From WTJO01 sp965660165 (GTDB lineage Bacteria; Pseudomonadota; Alphaproteobacteria; Puniceispirillales; Puniceispirillaceae): a stretch of 45,008 bases of DNA. The notes under the pieces were generated by a model. It searched no databases, was not told the origin of the DNA, and saw only the letters and a list, made by a program, of their open reading frames with translations. Location: assembly GCA_965660165.1 (NCBI GenBank), contig CBFHYU010000019.1, forward strand, positions 1-45,008, in the 5' to 3' direction. A program made the translations under genes and the position numbers. Within the stretch, counting starts at the first letter, position 1; every line of letters starts with the position of its first letter. Of this stretch, positions 34,691 through 44,921 are shown piece after piece.

Positions 34691-36140
34691 CTTCTAGAAT
34701 TTTGCCACCTGCAGCCATCAATTTTGTCTTTTGATACCATCTTACGCAAAGAATGGCAGAGGTCGCAAATAATCCTGCTGCAAGACCCACCCACAGATAG
34801 ACAGGCCCACCCCCAAATTGAAATGCCATCAGCCATGCAGAGCCTACCCCAATGACCCAGAAGCCAATAATGCCATAAATGGCAGGTCGTTTGGTATCAT
34901 TAAGCCCGCGCAAGGTAGCAGAAATAACAATATGCAGCGCATCCCCTATCTGGAAAATGCCTGTAATCACAAGCAACGGTAGCAGATAGCTTAAGGTCTG
35001 CATAAACAGCGCATCATCAGGACGCAGGAAAAATGTGGCAAGTATTTCAGGAAAAGCTATCAGCACAAAGGCAGACGGCAGAACCAATATGATGCAACAG
35101 CCTATTGCAACCCAGCCAGTACGGATGACATCTGATGCAGACGCTCTGCCAGCTGCATTGCCAACCCGAATAGATGTCGCCTGAGATACAGATAACGGGA
35201 TCATAAAGGCCATGCCTGCTATCTGGATAGCGATAGCCCCTGCGGCTAGAGGGGCTGTGCCAAACAGCCCAATCATAAAGCCTGCCACAATAAACATGCC
35301 TGTTTCTGCTAAAACCAGAAAGCTATGTGGCAACCCAAGCGAGACAATCCGTCTGGCTATTGGCATATCCACAATCCACCATCGTCTGAAAGGCTTAACA
35401 TCGCTAAATGGCGCTTTAAGCTGGATGAATAGCCCAAGACAAAGAGCCATTGCAAGATGGCTTAGGCTAGTCGCAAGCGCAATCCCTGCCAGCCCCATTT
35501 CTGGCATGCCATACAACCCTTTTGCGAAAATGACATTCAGCACAATATTCAATGCGAGCCCAAGCAATGAGGCTATCATCTGAGGGACTGGCCGTTGAAA
35601 AGACGAGGTATAAAACCGCATCACCATAAATATAAAGCTAGGAAGCAAGCCAAAAGACGCATAGATTAAAAAGCCTTCGGCATGATGTGAAGTGGTACTG
35701 TCCTGACCGAAAAATATCAAAATATCTACCCCGTTCAGAACAGGTATAATCCAGATAAGCCCTAATATAACGGCCAGAATCAGCCCTTGACGAAAGGTGC
35801 GGCGTGCACGTTGTGGGTCGCCTGCACCAAGAGCCTGTGCAACAAGCGGGCCTGCAAGGCTTAGCAGGCCAAGAGAGAAAAAGTAGAATGGCTGATATAG
35901 CCGTATGGCAAGCGAGCCAGAGGCTAGGTCAAATGCGCTTAGCTGTCCCATCATCCAGATATCGGCAGTTAGAATGCTGATAGAGGCAATCTGGGCAATA
36001 CAAAGCGGTACACTTAGCTTGAGCAAGGTTACAGCTTCGCGCAAAATTTGATGGAATTTAGGGGTATTCCAAGCCTGTAACATGATGAGCATTGCCCCTT
36101 CGCAATTGTGTGGAATCCCAATCATGAAACTGTTGGACAT
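34683..36140 (-). CDS. MATE family efflux transporter
   Basis: 485 residues with twelve predicted helices in two related halves. LKLSVPLCIAQIASISILTADIWMMG opens the first half, and LGLPHSFLVLAETGMFIVAGFM the second. MATE proteins export drugs or metabolites against Na+ or H+. The N-terminal 16-19 residues may be extra, because ATGs at 36092 and 36083 lie closer to the first helix. Its stop overlaps the glnE start by eight bases. Confidence 0.88.
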   Translation of the reverse strand: MSNSFMIGIPHNCEGAMLIMLQAWNTPKFHQILREAVTLLKLSVPLCIAQIASISILTADIWMMGQLSAFDLASGSLAIRLYQPFYFFSLGLLSLAGPLVAQALGAGDPQRARRTFRQGLILAVILGLIWIIPVLNGVDILIFFGQDSTTSHHAEGFLIYASFGLLPSFIFMVMRFYTSSFQRPVPQMIASLLGLALNIVLNVIFAKGLYGMPEMGLAGIALATSLSHLAMALCLGLFIQLKAPFSDVKPFRRWWIVDMPIARRIVSLGLPHSFLVLAETGMFIVAGFMIGLFGTAPLAAGAIAIQIAGMAFMIPLSVSQATSIRVGNAAGRASASDVIRTGWVAIGCCIILVLPSAFVLIAFPEILATFFLRPDDALFMQTLSYLLPLLVITGIFQIGDALHIVISATLRGLNDTKRPAIYGIIGFWVIGVGSAWLMAFQFGGGPVYLWVGLAAGLFATSAILCVRWYQKTKLMAAGGKILEDE

Positions 36141-36243
36141 TACCCTATTAGAACATTATAGTGCGGATGTCATCCTCATAGCGAAATCAACAGTATAAAG
36201 ATTAGATGGTCGATATAGTGTGTTAGGGCATCAGCGCAGCGGA

Positions 36244-36305
36244 GACTAGTTTAGTCGGGCAGATGCGAGCCGTAATATATATCTTTTATGTGTTGTAACA
36301 TTACA
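36244..36305. promoter_or_regulatory. Two short inverted repeats upstream of the RND operon
   Basis: GACTA-GTT-TAGTC (36244-36256) and TGTAA-CA-TTACA (36294-36305) lie in the spacer between the divergent MATE and RND genes. The second is 36 bases before the RND adaptor ATG, where a repressor could block transcription. No TetR or MarR gene is adjacent. Confidence 0.25.
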
Positions 36306-36341
36306 GTTATTTCCAAATTCACCTTAGGGAAGCGTTAGAAT

Positions 36342-37508
36342 ATGTGGTCAAAGCTAGGTTCAGTGCTTGCAAAGGCAGTGCTTGCCATCCTTGTTCTGGG
36401 TGTGTTTTTTGGATTTTATCAATATCTTCAGAATACTAAGCCTGAAGTCATTGCCAATGTGCCAGAAGAGCAAAGCTGGACGGTAGATGTCATCACTGCG
36501 AAAATGACAAATGCGATGCCTGTTGAACAGGCGTTCGGCACAGTGCGTGCTGCCCGTGAAGCAGAATTGCGCTTTGGGGTAGCAGGCGAGGTTGAGGTTA
36601 TCTCACAGACGCTTCGTGATGGCGCGTTGGTGCGCAAAGGTGAGCGTCTGGCTCAGCTTGATAGCGAGCGATTAAGACTTGCGTTACAAGATATTAAATT
36701 ACAGATAGAAGCAGAAGAAAAACAAGTTGATGCGCTGGCAAAACAGGTGAGTTTGCGGGAACGTACAGTGCAAAGAACGCGGTCTATGTTTTCGCGTTCA
36801 GTGGCGACAGAAGCCAATCTAGATGAGGCTGAACTTGCGCTATCTGTTACGGCAAACCAGCTTGCTCAGGCAAAGGCAAAATTATCCCAGCTTCGACTGG
36901 CCGAGCGAAACAGAGCAAAAGATATTGAAGATTCTGTCTTGATTGCTCCTTTTACAGGGCGGTTAAGCATGGTCAAGCTTGCGCTTGGAAATCGTGTGTC
37001 AAACGCCAATATGGTCGCACGACTTACTGATCTTGACTCGCTTGAGGTGCCGTTCGTGGTATCTGCCGAGATTTATTCTAATCTGCCTGATTTGATGGGA
37101 AAGACTGTTCAGCTGAAATGGCAGGCAGAAGGTAAGGTGGTCTCGCAAACAAACGCTATTGTATCGCGCGCAGAAGTGTTGGTTGACAGGTCTGAAGGCG
37201 GCGGCAAGCTATTTGCTGAATTGGTGAATGACGGCACTGCGATCATTCCGCCTGGGGCGTTTGTAGAAATTAGCTTTTCAGGCATGGAATTACAGAATGT
37301 GTTTGAGCTTCCAGAAGAATCGCTTGTTGGCAGTAATCTGATTTTTGTTGCAAAAGAGGGGCGCGCAGATCAGCGTGTCGTATCGGTTATGCATCGGGCA
37401 GATGGCCGTATCTGGGTAACAGGTGATATTGCTGAAAATGAACAGGTAATCGCAACACGTCTTCCAGGTATTGGAGACGGGCTTCGTGTTCGAATTGCCA
37501 GCAATTAG
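36342..37508 (+). CDS. RND efflux periplasmic adaptor (membrane fusion protein)
   Basis: 388 residues. One N-terminal membrane anchor (about 7-28) is present, without a lipobox cysteine. The barrel-sandwich lipoyl motif is split around a long alpha-hairpin: RFGVAGEVEVISQTLRDGALV then, after the coiled coil (about 110-190), VLIAPFTGRLSMVKLALGNRV. It bridges the inner-membrane pump to an outer-membrane channel. The permease follows 15 bases downstream. No TolC-type gene lies in the window, so a shared channel is needed. Confidence 0.92.
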   Translation: MWSKLGSVLAKAVLAILVLGVFFGFYQYLQNTKPEVIANVPEEQSWTVDVITAKMTNAMPVEQAFGTVRAAREAELRFGVAGEVEVISQTLRDGALVRKGERLAQLDSERLRLALQDIKLQIEAEEKQVDALAKQVSLRERTVQRTRSMFSRSVATEANLDEAELALSVTANQLAQAKAKLSQLRLAERNRAKDIEDSVLIAPFTGRLSMVKLALGNRVSNANMVARLTDLDSLEVPFVVSAEIYSNLPDLMGKTVQLKWQAEGKVVSQTNAIVSRAEVLVDRSEGGGKLFAELVNDGTAIIPPGAFVEISFSGMELQNVFELPEESLVGSNLIFVAKEGRADQRVVSVMHRADGRIWVTGDIAENEQVIATRLPGIGDGLRVRIASN

Positions 37509-37523
37509 AAAAGATATCTGTTG

Positions 37524-40500
37524 ATGTTTAGTAGCGCTATTGAATTTTTTGCCCGTCATCGCACCGCCGCCAATATTCTGATGATATTGATGCTGGTGGT
37601 CGGTATTGCGTCCGCAAATAGGCTGAATAAGCAATTTTTCCCCGATGTTGATGTTGAGGTCGTTGCGGTTAGCGTGAATTGGTCAGGGGCAACAGCAGAA
37701 GATGTCGATAGTAATATTGTCCAGCCATTAGAGCCTGAATTACGCACAATCGCGAATGTGAAAAATGTAAAATCTTCATCCTTTGAAGGTAATGCTGTTG
37801 TGCAGGTCGAATTTGTGTTTGGTGCAGATATGCAAAAGGCGCTTGCAGATGTAGAGGCAGCAGTCGGACAGGTGGATTTCCCTCCAGATGCTGAAGCGCC
37901 AAAAGTGATTAAGGCTGAATTTTTCGACACAGTTTCGAAAATAGTCATCTCTGGACCATTTCCGCTAAGCTCGCTTCGCTATCATGCAAAGACTGTGAAA
38001 GAAGACCTGCTTCAGCGCGGGGTAGATAAGGTCAAGTTTTTCGGGCTACCTGATGAAGAAATTAGAATCGAGATCAGAGAAGCTGAGCTTGCCCGTCTTG
38101 GCCTAACACTAGAAGATATTTCGCGCGCTATTTCCAGCAGTTCAGTAGATGTACCTGCAGGACGGTTTGCAGATGGCGCCTTGCGGGTGCGCTCGCTTGG
38201 GCTTCGCAAAAATGCCGCAGAATATAGTGATGTTACTATATTGGTGCGTGCAGATGGCAGTTCGGTGACGCTTGGTGAGGTCGCTACCCTTTCCGATACC
38301 CATGAGACGCCCGCAATTTTGCTTCGACGAAATGGCCAGCCTGCTGTCGAAATTCATATCCAAAGAGGGCGTTCAAGTGACTCGCTTGAAACCAATGATC
38401 TGGTGCAAAGCTATATTACTGAAAAATCGCAAACCCTGCCGCAAGGCATGAAGATAGAACAGCATGATGTTGCGGCAATCTTAATTTCTGAACGTATCAA
38501 TCTGATGGTTGAAAATGGTGGCACAGGATTGCTACTTGTAATCCTTGTGCTGTTTGTTTTTCTGCCAGTTCGGATTGCTTTTTGGGTGGCCGCTGGAATT
38601 CCAATAGCCTTTTTGGCAACATTCGGGGTGATGCTTGGGTCTGGCCAAACGATAAATATGATTTCGCTATTTGGGCTGATTATGGCGCTTGGCATTGTGG
38701 TGGATGATGCGATAGTTATTGGCGAGCATGCAGAATATTTGCGCAAAAAGCGAAACATACATATTCAGGAAGCCTCAATTCTGGCGGCAAAACGTATGGG
38801 TCCGCCTGTGCTTTCAGCGATGCTAACTACTGTGGCTGCCTTTCTACCCTTATTTACCATTAAGGGCATTATCGGGGTAATTATTTCTGCTATTCCAGCA
38901 GTTGTCTGTGCGGTGCTGATAGCTAGCCTAATTGAATGTTTCTTTATCCTGCCTGCCCATCTATCTCATTATGGTCATTCCAACACCAAATCATCCAATC
39001 CTATCTCACGGCTATTTAGCCAATTCAGAGAGAAGTTTGATCTTGGGTTTGATATCGTAAAGGACAGGGTGTTTGGAACGTTGGTGCGGCTGGCCTATCA
39101 ATATAGATACGCCACCTTTGCCTTTGCGATTGGGCTGTTAATGACAGCGATTGGTATGATGACCAGCAACAGGGTCGGATTTGTATTTTTCTCAGCTCCC
39201 GAAGCAGACAGAGTATTTGCCAATGTGCGGATGGTAGCAGGCTCTACCAGAAGCCAGACGCAAAACATGCTTACAGAAATGGAACGGGCGCTGGCACAGA
39301 CAGAAGCTAGCCTAACAGACGGGCAGGGCGGACTTGTCAAACTGTCTTATAGCGCGCTTGGAACAAATGTGTCAGCAGGGGATGATGACACGCCAACAGG
39401 CGGAGCAAATGATTTACGTGCAGGCATTGTGATTGAGCTGATCACAGCAGATCAGCGGTCTATCAGAGTGCAGGAATTTGTAAATGCGCTAAAGGCAGAA
39501 ATTATACCGCAAGCAGGGGTAGAACGACTTACAGTCAGAGCGCCAACAGGCGGGCCGCCTGGCAGAGAGCTTGATATTCGTATTTTGGGAGACGAGCTGA
39601 GAGAGCTAAAAGCTGCGGCTGGAGATATTATTCAGATTGCAAGTGCCTTGCCCGGTACCTCTGATGTTGAAGAAAATCTAGATTATGGCGCAGAAGAGCG
39701 CATTATCAGATTGTCTGATTTAGGTCGCTCACTTGGCTTTACTGTCCAATCTATTGGCGGGCAGGTGCGTGCCGCGCTTGATGGGGCAGTGGTTACGCGC
39801 TTTCCGCGTGGTGACGAGGTAGTAACAGTACGCCTATCCAGACCAAAAGAAGAAATCGCAACAGATGCTTTGCGTGATCTGAAGCTGATTACCCCAACAG
39901 GCCAATATATTGCGCTTGGTGAAGTTGCTACGGTTGAAAACAGGCTAGGCTTTTCGATTGTTCGGCGTCAGGATGGCTTTCGCGAAGTCGCTATTCAAGG
40001 TGAGCTTGATGATGATGTCATCAACACCTCACAGGCTGTTGAAGCCCTTACAACAGGCGCCTTTGCAGACTATGTGCAAGAAAATAATCTAAGATATAGA
40101 TTTGATGGGCGTGATCAGGAACAAGGCGAAGCCTTTGCTGATATGGCCACAGGCGCGATGCTGGCGCTGGTCAGTATTTATGTCATTCTGGCATGGGTGT
40201 TTGCAAGCTGGGCGCGGCCGTTTGCCGTGATGATCATGATACCATTTGCACTCATTGGGGCAGTGCTTGGACATTATGTGATGGGGCTTAATCTGAATAT
40301 CCTATCCATGTTTGCGCTGGTTGCACTATCTGGAATTGTCGTGAATAACTCAATCATTCTGGTTGCTACGATCGAGCGGCGCAGAGCAGAGTTAGAGGAA
40401 GATGAAACAGAAGAAGATGCGGTAGTACAAGGTACAATAGACAGGCTTAGACCTGTGTTATTGACCTCGATGACAACGATAGGCGGGCTGTCTACATTGA

Positions 40501-40691
40501 TGTTTGAAACCTCGCTTCAAGCCCAATTCCTGATCCCGATGGCAACAACGATTGTGTTTGGTCTTGCAGTAACAACCGCACTGGTGCTGTTCTTAGTGCC
40601 AGCCACTTTGGGCATTAGCCGTGATTTAGGGATGACAGCATTAGCAATATGGCGCGGTATCAAACGCTTCTTTGGTCTGGTGGTGGCGTAG
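37524..40691 (+). CDS. RND efflux permease (AcrB/HAE-like)
   Basis: 1055 residues with twelve helices and two large periplasmic loops. The TM4 segment LGIVVDDAIVIGEHAE has the paired aspartates that carry protons in RND pumps. The first helix is followed by FFPDVDVEVVAVSVNWSG, the usual start of the porter domain. The frame opens at a TTG at 37521, but the adjacent ATG at 37524 is the better start. Substrates cannot be predicted. Its TAG is directly followed by the rlmE ATG. Confidence 0.93.
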   Translation: MFSSAIEFFARHRTAANILMILMLVVGIASANRLNKQFFPDVDVEVVAVSVNWSGATAEDVDSNIVQPLEPELRTIANVKNVKSSSFEGNAVVQVEFVFGADMQKALADVEAAVGQVDFPPDAEAPKVIKAEFFDTVSKIVISGPFPLSSLRYHAKTVKEDLLQRGVDKVKFFGLPDEEIRIEIREAELARLGLTLEDISRAISSSSVDVPAGRFADGALRVRSLGLRKNAAEYSDVTILVRADGSSVTLGEVATLSDTHETPAILLRRNGQPAVEIHIQRGRSSDSLETNDLVQSYITEKSQTLPQGMKIEQHDVAAILISERINLMVENGGTGLLLVILVLFVFLPVRIAFWVAAGIPIAFLATFGVMLGSGQTINMISLFGLIMALGIVVDDAIVIGEHAEYLRKKRNIHIQEASILAAKRMGPPVLSAMLTTVAAFLPLFTIKGIIGVIISAIPAVVCAVLIASLIECFFILPAHLSHYGHSNTKSSNPISRLFSQFREKFDLGFDIVKDRVFGTLVRLAYQYRYATFAFAIGLLMTAIGMMTSNRVGFVFFSAPEADRVFANVRMVAGSTRSQTQNMLTEMERALAQTEASLTDGQGGLVKLSYSALGTNVSAGDDDTPTGGANDLRAGIVIELITADQRSIRVQEFVNALKAEIIPQAGVERLTVRAPTGGPPGRELDIRILGDELRELKAAAGDIIQIASALPGTSDVEENLDYGAEERIIRLSDLGRSLGFTVQSIGGQVRAALDGAVVTRFPRGDEVVTVRLSRPKEEIATDALRDLKLITPTGQYIALGEVATVENRLGFSIVRRQDGFREVAIQGELDDDVINTSQAVEALTTGAFADYVQENNLRYRFDGRDQEQGEAFADMATGAMLALVSIYVILAWVFASWARPFAVMIMIPFALIGAVLGHYVMGLNLNILSMFALVALSGIVVNNSIILVATIERRRAELEEDETEEDAVVQGTIDRLRPVLLTSMTTIGGLSTLMFETSLQAQFLIPMATTIVFGLAVTTALVLFLVPATLGISRDLGMTALAIWRGIKRFFGLVVA

Positions 40692-41441
40692 ATGAGCGGT
40701 TCAGGTTCATCAAAAGGAGGCGGCAATAAGGGTAGTTCTGGTCGTTCATATCGAGCCAAAACAGGGCTTACTATCCAGCCCAAAAATATGCGCCGCAGAA
40801 AGCCCTCGTCAAACAGATGGTTAACCAGACAGCTAAATGATCCCTTTGTGGCCGAAGCTCAGAAGCGCGGCTATCGCTCGCGTGCGGCGCTGAAGCTTGA
40901 GCAGATGGATGATAAACATAAATTTTTGCGCCCTCATGCGGCGGTGGTTGATCTGGGATGCGCGCCAGGGGGCTGGCTTCAGGTAGTGGCACGGCGGTGC
41001 AAGCTTGAAGCAGGCATGGCAAAGCTTGTCGGTATCGATATATTGCCAACTGACCCTGTGGTTGGTGCGAAGATTTTTGAAGGTGATATCACTGATGATA
41101 GCGCGCTTGAACGTATCACACACGCCATAGGTGGTTCGGCAGATATTGTGCTGTCAGATATGGCGGCGGCAACCACAGGTCATAGGCAGACAGATCATCT
41201 GCGCACGATGGCATTGCTTGAGCTGGCACTTGATTTTGCAGAAGATGTGTTAACACCAGGCGGCACCTTTCTGGCCAAAGCCTTTAGAGGCGGGGCAGAT
41301 GGTGAGTTTATGACAGTGCTGAATCAGAAATTTGAAAAGGTGCGTTATCTGAAACCTGCGGCAAGCCGCGCTGAATCTGTTGAAACCTATTTGCTAGCAA
41401 CAGGCTATAAGGCTGAGATAGGCTCAGATGAGGATAGTTAA
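40692..41441 (+). CDS. rlmE: 23S rRNA (uridine 2552) 2'-O-methyltransferase
   Basis: 249 residues of the FtsJ/RrmJ family. The catalytic K-D-K-E set fits: Lys in RSRAALKLEQMD, VVDLGCAPGGWLQVV for SAM, DIVLSDMAA for the Asp, FLAKAFRGG for the Lys and SVETYLLATG for the Glu. The N-terminal 45 residues are Gly/Ser-rich and basic, longer than in E. coli. It methylates U2552 of 23S rRNA late in 50S assembly. The ATG abuts the RND permease stop with no gap, so it is probably translated by reinitiation. Confidence 0.93.
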   Translation: MSGSGSSKGGGNKGSSGRSYRAKTGLTIQPKNMRRRKPSSNRWLTRQLNDPFVAEAQKRGYRSRAALKLEQMDDKHKFLRPHAAVVDLGCAPGGWLQVVARRCKLEAGMAKLVGIDILPTDPVVGAKIFEGDITDDSALERITHAIGGSADIVLSDMAAATTGHRQTDHLRTMALLELALDFAEDVLTPGGTFLAKAFRGGADGEFMTVLNQKFEKVRYLKPAASRAESVETYLLATGYKAEIGSDEDS

Positions 41442-41601
41442 TAGGGGCTAATTTAGGCAGGCAACATAAAATCTTACCTAGTCTTTTATGAAGAGGCGTG
41501 CTAATATCCGATGTCATCAGATTACCCCCTCATTTGTGCTAGCATAACAGCCTGAATATTGTGTGAGTTAGCCAATAGAATAGCAAGGAATCAGCCTAGC
41601 G

Positions 41602-43074
41602 ATGACAGATTATTCCGATAAAATCAAAGATGCACTCACATTCGATGATGTGCTTTTACAGCCAGGCTATTCATCTGTTTTGCCTGCAGATGTTGATATA
41701 GCTAGCCAGTTAACCCGAACCATCAGGTTAAACACGCCTCTTGTATCCGCCGCAATGGATACGGTAACAGAACAGAGGTTGGCGATTGCTATGGCGCAGG
41801 CTGGCGGTATCGGCGTTATCCATAAAAATTTCACCATAGATGAGCAGGCACGTGAAGTTGCCGCCGTAAAACGATATGAAGCAGGGATGGTGGTAAATCC
41901 CTATACAATCGCACCTGATAAATCACTAGGTGAAGCGATTGAGTTGATGCGTAATCATAATATTAGCGGCGTGCCTGTGGTAAAAAATAGTGGTGAATTG
42001 CTAGGTATTTTGACCAATCGTGATGTCAGATTTGCAACTGATATGTCGCAGAATGTAGCCGATCTGATGACTACGCCTGTTGTAACCGTAACCCAAAGCT
42101 CAACAGCTGAACAGGCGCGCCAGCTATTGCATCGTCATAAAATTGAAAAGCTAGTGGTGGTGGATGACCATAATCATTGTATTGGTCTGATGACTGTCAA
42201 GGATATGGAAAAGGCAGAACATTTCCCGCTTGCATCAAAAGATGAGGGTGGCAGGTTGCTGGTAGCCGCCGCAACAGGCTCTGGCACTAATGGTATTGAA
42301 CGGGCAGAGGCGCTGATTGCGGCAGGGGTAGATGTGATTGTGGTTGATACCGCACATGGCCATTCGCAAGGGGTGCTGTCTGCGGTATCTGATATTAAAA
42401 AACTATCTAATACAGTCCAGATTATTGGCGGCAATGTTGCCACCGCTGATGGCGCAGAAGCGCTGATCAATGCTGGCGTAGATGCCGTAAAGGTTGGAAT
42501 TGGTCCAGGTTCAATTTGCACTACTCGGATGGTGGCAGGGGTAGGGGTGCCTCAATTAACAGCGATCTTTGATACCGCTCAGATTTGTAGGAAAAAGCAG
42601 GTGCCTGTGATTGCAGATGGCGGCATTAAATTTTCAGGCGATCTGGCAAAGGCTATTGCGGCTGGTGCGTCTGTTGCGATGATTGGCAGTCTGCTGGCTG
42701 GAACAGATGAAACGCCAGGCGAAATCTTCTTATATAATGGGCGTTCTTATAAAGCCTATCGCGGCATGGGATCGCTTGGGGCGATGGCGCGCGGTTCTGC
42801 TGACAGATATTTTCAGGCAGAAGTATCAACCCCGTTAAAGCTTGTGCCAGAGGGGATTGAAGGTCAAGTACCCTATAAAGGGTCAGCAGGGCAGGTATTG
42901 CATCAGCTAGCTGGCGGCTTGCGCGCGGCAATGGGATATACAGGCAATAAAACGATTGATGAGATGCAGACAAATTGCACCTTCCTGAAAATCACCTCAG
43001 CGGGGTTGTCTGAATCTCATGTGCATGACGTCACCATCACACGCGAAGCGCCAAATTACCGTCCCGGTATGTAG
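41602..43074 (+). CDS. guaB: IMP dehydrogenase
   Basis: 490 residues. LTFDDVLLQPGYSSVLP at the N-terminus, two CBS domains (about 93-205), and the catalytic Cys306 in GPGSICTTRMVAG identify IMPDH, which oxidises IMP to XMP, the rate-limiting step to GMP. The Arg-Gly flap segment YRGMGSLGAMARGSADRYF is complete. It is followed by guaA after 30 bases. AAGGAAT precedes the ATG. Confidence 0.97.
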   Translation: MTDYSDKIKDALTFDDVLLQPGYSSVLPADVDIASQLTRTIRLNTPLVSAAMDTVTEQRLAIAMAQAGGIGVIHKNFTIDEQAREVAAVKRYEAGMVVNPYTIAPDKSLGEAIELMRNHNISGVPVVKNSGELLGILTNRDVRFATDMSQNVADLMTTPVVTVTQSSTAEQARQLLHRHKIEKLVVVDDHNHCIGLMTVKDMEKAEHFPLASKDEGGRLLVAAATGSGTNGIERAEALIAAGVDVIVVDTAHGHSQGVLSAVSDIKKLSNTVQIIGGNVATADGAEALINAGVDAVKVGIGPGSICTTRMVAGVGVPQLTAIFDTAQICRKKQVPVIADGGIKFSGDLAKAIAAGASVAMIGSLLAGTDETPGEIFLYNGRSYKAYRGMGSLGAMARGSADRYFQAEVSTPLKLVPEGIEGQVPYKGSAGQVLHQLAGGLRAAMGYTGNKTIDEMQTNCTFLKITSAGLSESHVHDVTITREAPNYRPGM

Positions 43075-43104
43075 CATTCATGCTCACAATTCTTAGGGGA
43101 TATT

Positions 43105-44658
43105 ATGACAGATAGTCTGCTGATTATTGATTTCGGCTCTCAGGTTACACAGCTTATTGCTCGCCGCCTCAGAGAGTTGCATTATTTTACTGAAATCATC
43201 CCAAGCCATGCTGCTGAGAAAAGATTGTCAGAACCAGCCGCGCTTGATGATGTAAAAGGCATAATTCTATCTGGTGGCCCACAATCTGTTACCCATGCAG
43301 ATACGCCGCGCGCGCCTGATGCTGTATTTCAGTCAGGCTTACCAGTGCTTGGTATTTGTTATGGCCAGCAGACCCTATGTGCCCAGCTAGGCGGCCAAGT
43401 TGACGCTGGCATATCACGTGAATTTGGTGCAGCAGAAATTGAATTTATAGCAGATAGCCCGCTATTTGACGGGTTGGAACACCGCCCCTTAACGGTCTGG
43501 ATGAGCCATGGGGATCATGTATCTGCGCTTCCCGCAGGCTTTCATGTCATTGCAGCCTCTCAAGGTGCGCCCTTTGCAGCAATAGCAGATGAGGGGCGGC
43601 GCTATTATGGAGTGCAGTTCCACCCCGAAGTAGTGCATACTGATAGGGGCGAGAAAATGCTTGGCAATTTTGCCCGCCTGATTTGTGGGTGCGAGGCAAG
43701 CTGGTCAATGGCTGCCTATAAGGATGAGGCGATTGAGGCTATCCGCACACAAGTTGGCCAGAAACGGGTTATTTGCGGGCTTTCTGGCGGGGTAGATAGT
43801 TCTGTCACGGCTAAATTGCTTCATGAGGCCATTGGCGATCAGCTGACATGCGTGTTTGTAGATACAGGGCTGATGCGGGCTGGCGAAGCCGAAGAGGTCG
43901 TATCTCTATTCAAAGATAATTACAATATCCCGCTTATTCATCACGATGCCTCAACGCTGTTTTTAGATAGGCTAGAAGGGGTTACAGACCCTGAGCAAAA
44001 ACGCAAAATTATTGGCGCAAGCTTTATCGAAGTGTTTGATGCAGAGGCTGGTCAGATTCAAGATGCTGCCTTTCTTGCACAAGGCACTTTATATCCTGAT
44101 GTGATCGAATCTATCTCTGCGGCTGGCGGTCAAGCAGTGACTATCAAATCTCATCATAATGTGGGTGGTCTGCCAGATGATATGGCGCTTGAGCTGGTTG
44201 AGCCATTGCGGATGCTGTTTAAGGATGAGGTAAGGGCGCTTGGTATTGAGCTTGGCTTGCCCCATAGTCTTGTGGGGCGTCACCCCTTTCCAGGACCAGG
44301 ACTTGCAATCCGTATTCCAGGCGAGATTACCAAAGATAAGCTAGCCATTCTGCGAAAAGCGGATGCGCTATATCTTGAAGAGATCAGACTAGCTGGCCTG
44401 TATGATACGATCTGGCAGGCATTTGCCGTGCTGTTGCCAGTGCGAAGCGTCGGGGTGATGGGGGATTCGCGCTCTTATGAATATGTCTGCGCATTGCGAG
44501 CCGTGACCTCAACTGACGGTATGACTGCCGAAGCCTATCTGTTTGATACCGCCTTTCTTGCAAAGCTATCGACCCGACTGATTAACGAGGTAAAGGGCAT
44601 AAACCGCGTGGTATATGACGTAACCTCAAAACCCCCTGGCACGATCGAGTGGGAGTAG
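43105..44658 (+). CDS. guaA: GMP synthase (glutamine-hydrolysing)
   Basis: 517 residues. The class I amidotransferase has nucleophile Cys85 (GICYGQQ) with His173 and Glu175 (QFHPEV). The ATP-pyrophosphatase P-loop is SGGVDSS (227-233), and the dimerisation domain ends in the family-typical PPGTIEWE. It aminates XMP to GMP using glutamine and ATP. AGGGGAT precedes the ATG. The 3' end is intact, which matters because this site is a known integration target. Confidence 0.97.
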   Translation: MTDSLLIIDFGSQVTQLIARRLRELHYFTEIIPSHAAEKRLSEPAALDDVKGIILSGGPQSVTHADTPRAPDAVFQSGLPVLGICYGQQTLCAQLGGQVDAGISREFGAAEIEFIADSPLFDGLEHRPLTVWMSHGDHVSALPAGFHVIAASQGAPFAAIADEGRRYYGVQFHPEVVHTDRGEKMLGNFARLICGCEASWSMAAYKDEAIEAIRTQVGQKRVICGLSGGVDSSVTAKLLHEAIGDQLTCVFVDTGLMRAGEAEEVVSLFKDNYNIPLIHHDASTLFLDRLEGVTDPEQKRKIIGASFIEVFDAEAGQIQDAAFLAQGTLYPDVIESISAAGGQAVTIKSHHNVGGLPDDMALELVEPLRMLFKDEVRALGIELGLPHSLVGRHPFPGPGLAIRIPGEITKDKLAILRKADALYLEEIRLAGLYDTIWQAFAVLLPVRSVGVMGDSRSYEYVCALRAVTSTDGMTAEAYLFDTAFLAKLSTRLINEVKGINRVVYDVTSKPPGTIEWE

Positions 44659-44690
44659 TTTTAAGTTTAAAAAATTAAAAAACAATCAAT

Positions 44691-44921
44691 TTGAAATTTA
44701 AATTATTTTTTCTGCTTTGGGTCTTATCTGCCATGAAAAGTTCAAATGGTTTTTGGATGTTTGATATTGTTAGCATCGTCAAAACATGGGGGCTTTTCTC
44801 CATTCCGCTAATTTTGTTTATCATTTCAAAGTTATTAAGAGCAAAAATATTTAATCATCTTAATAATTATGTTGCCAATTCATTTTATTTAGATTTTGAT
44901 GGGAATTATGTATCTCCATGA
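44691..44921 (+). CDS. Small AT-rich membrane protein, hypothetical
   Basis: A 76-residue frame with two hydrophobic stretches (about 3-15 and 33-48). It begins at TTG without a ribosome site; ATG at 44733 or 44757 are alternatives. It is unrecognised and very AT-rich, unlike guaA. It overlaps the next frame by 14 bases, which suggests coupled accessory genes if both are real. Confidence 0.35.
   Translation: MKFKLFFLLWVLSAMKSSNGFWMFDIVSIVKTWGLFSIPLILFIISKLLRAKIFNHLNNYVANSFYLDFDGNYVSP

Noticed and set aside
41442..41601. A purine riboswitch ahead of guaB
   Set aside because: I could not find the three-way junction or the conserved loop sequences in this 160-base spacer.
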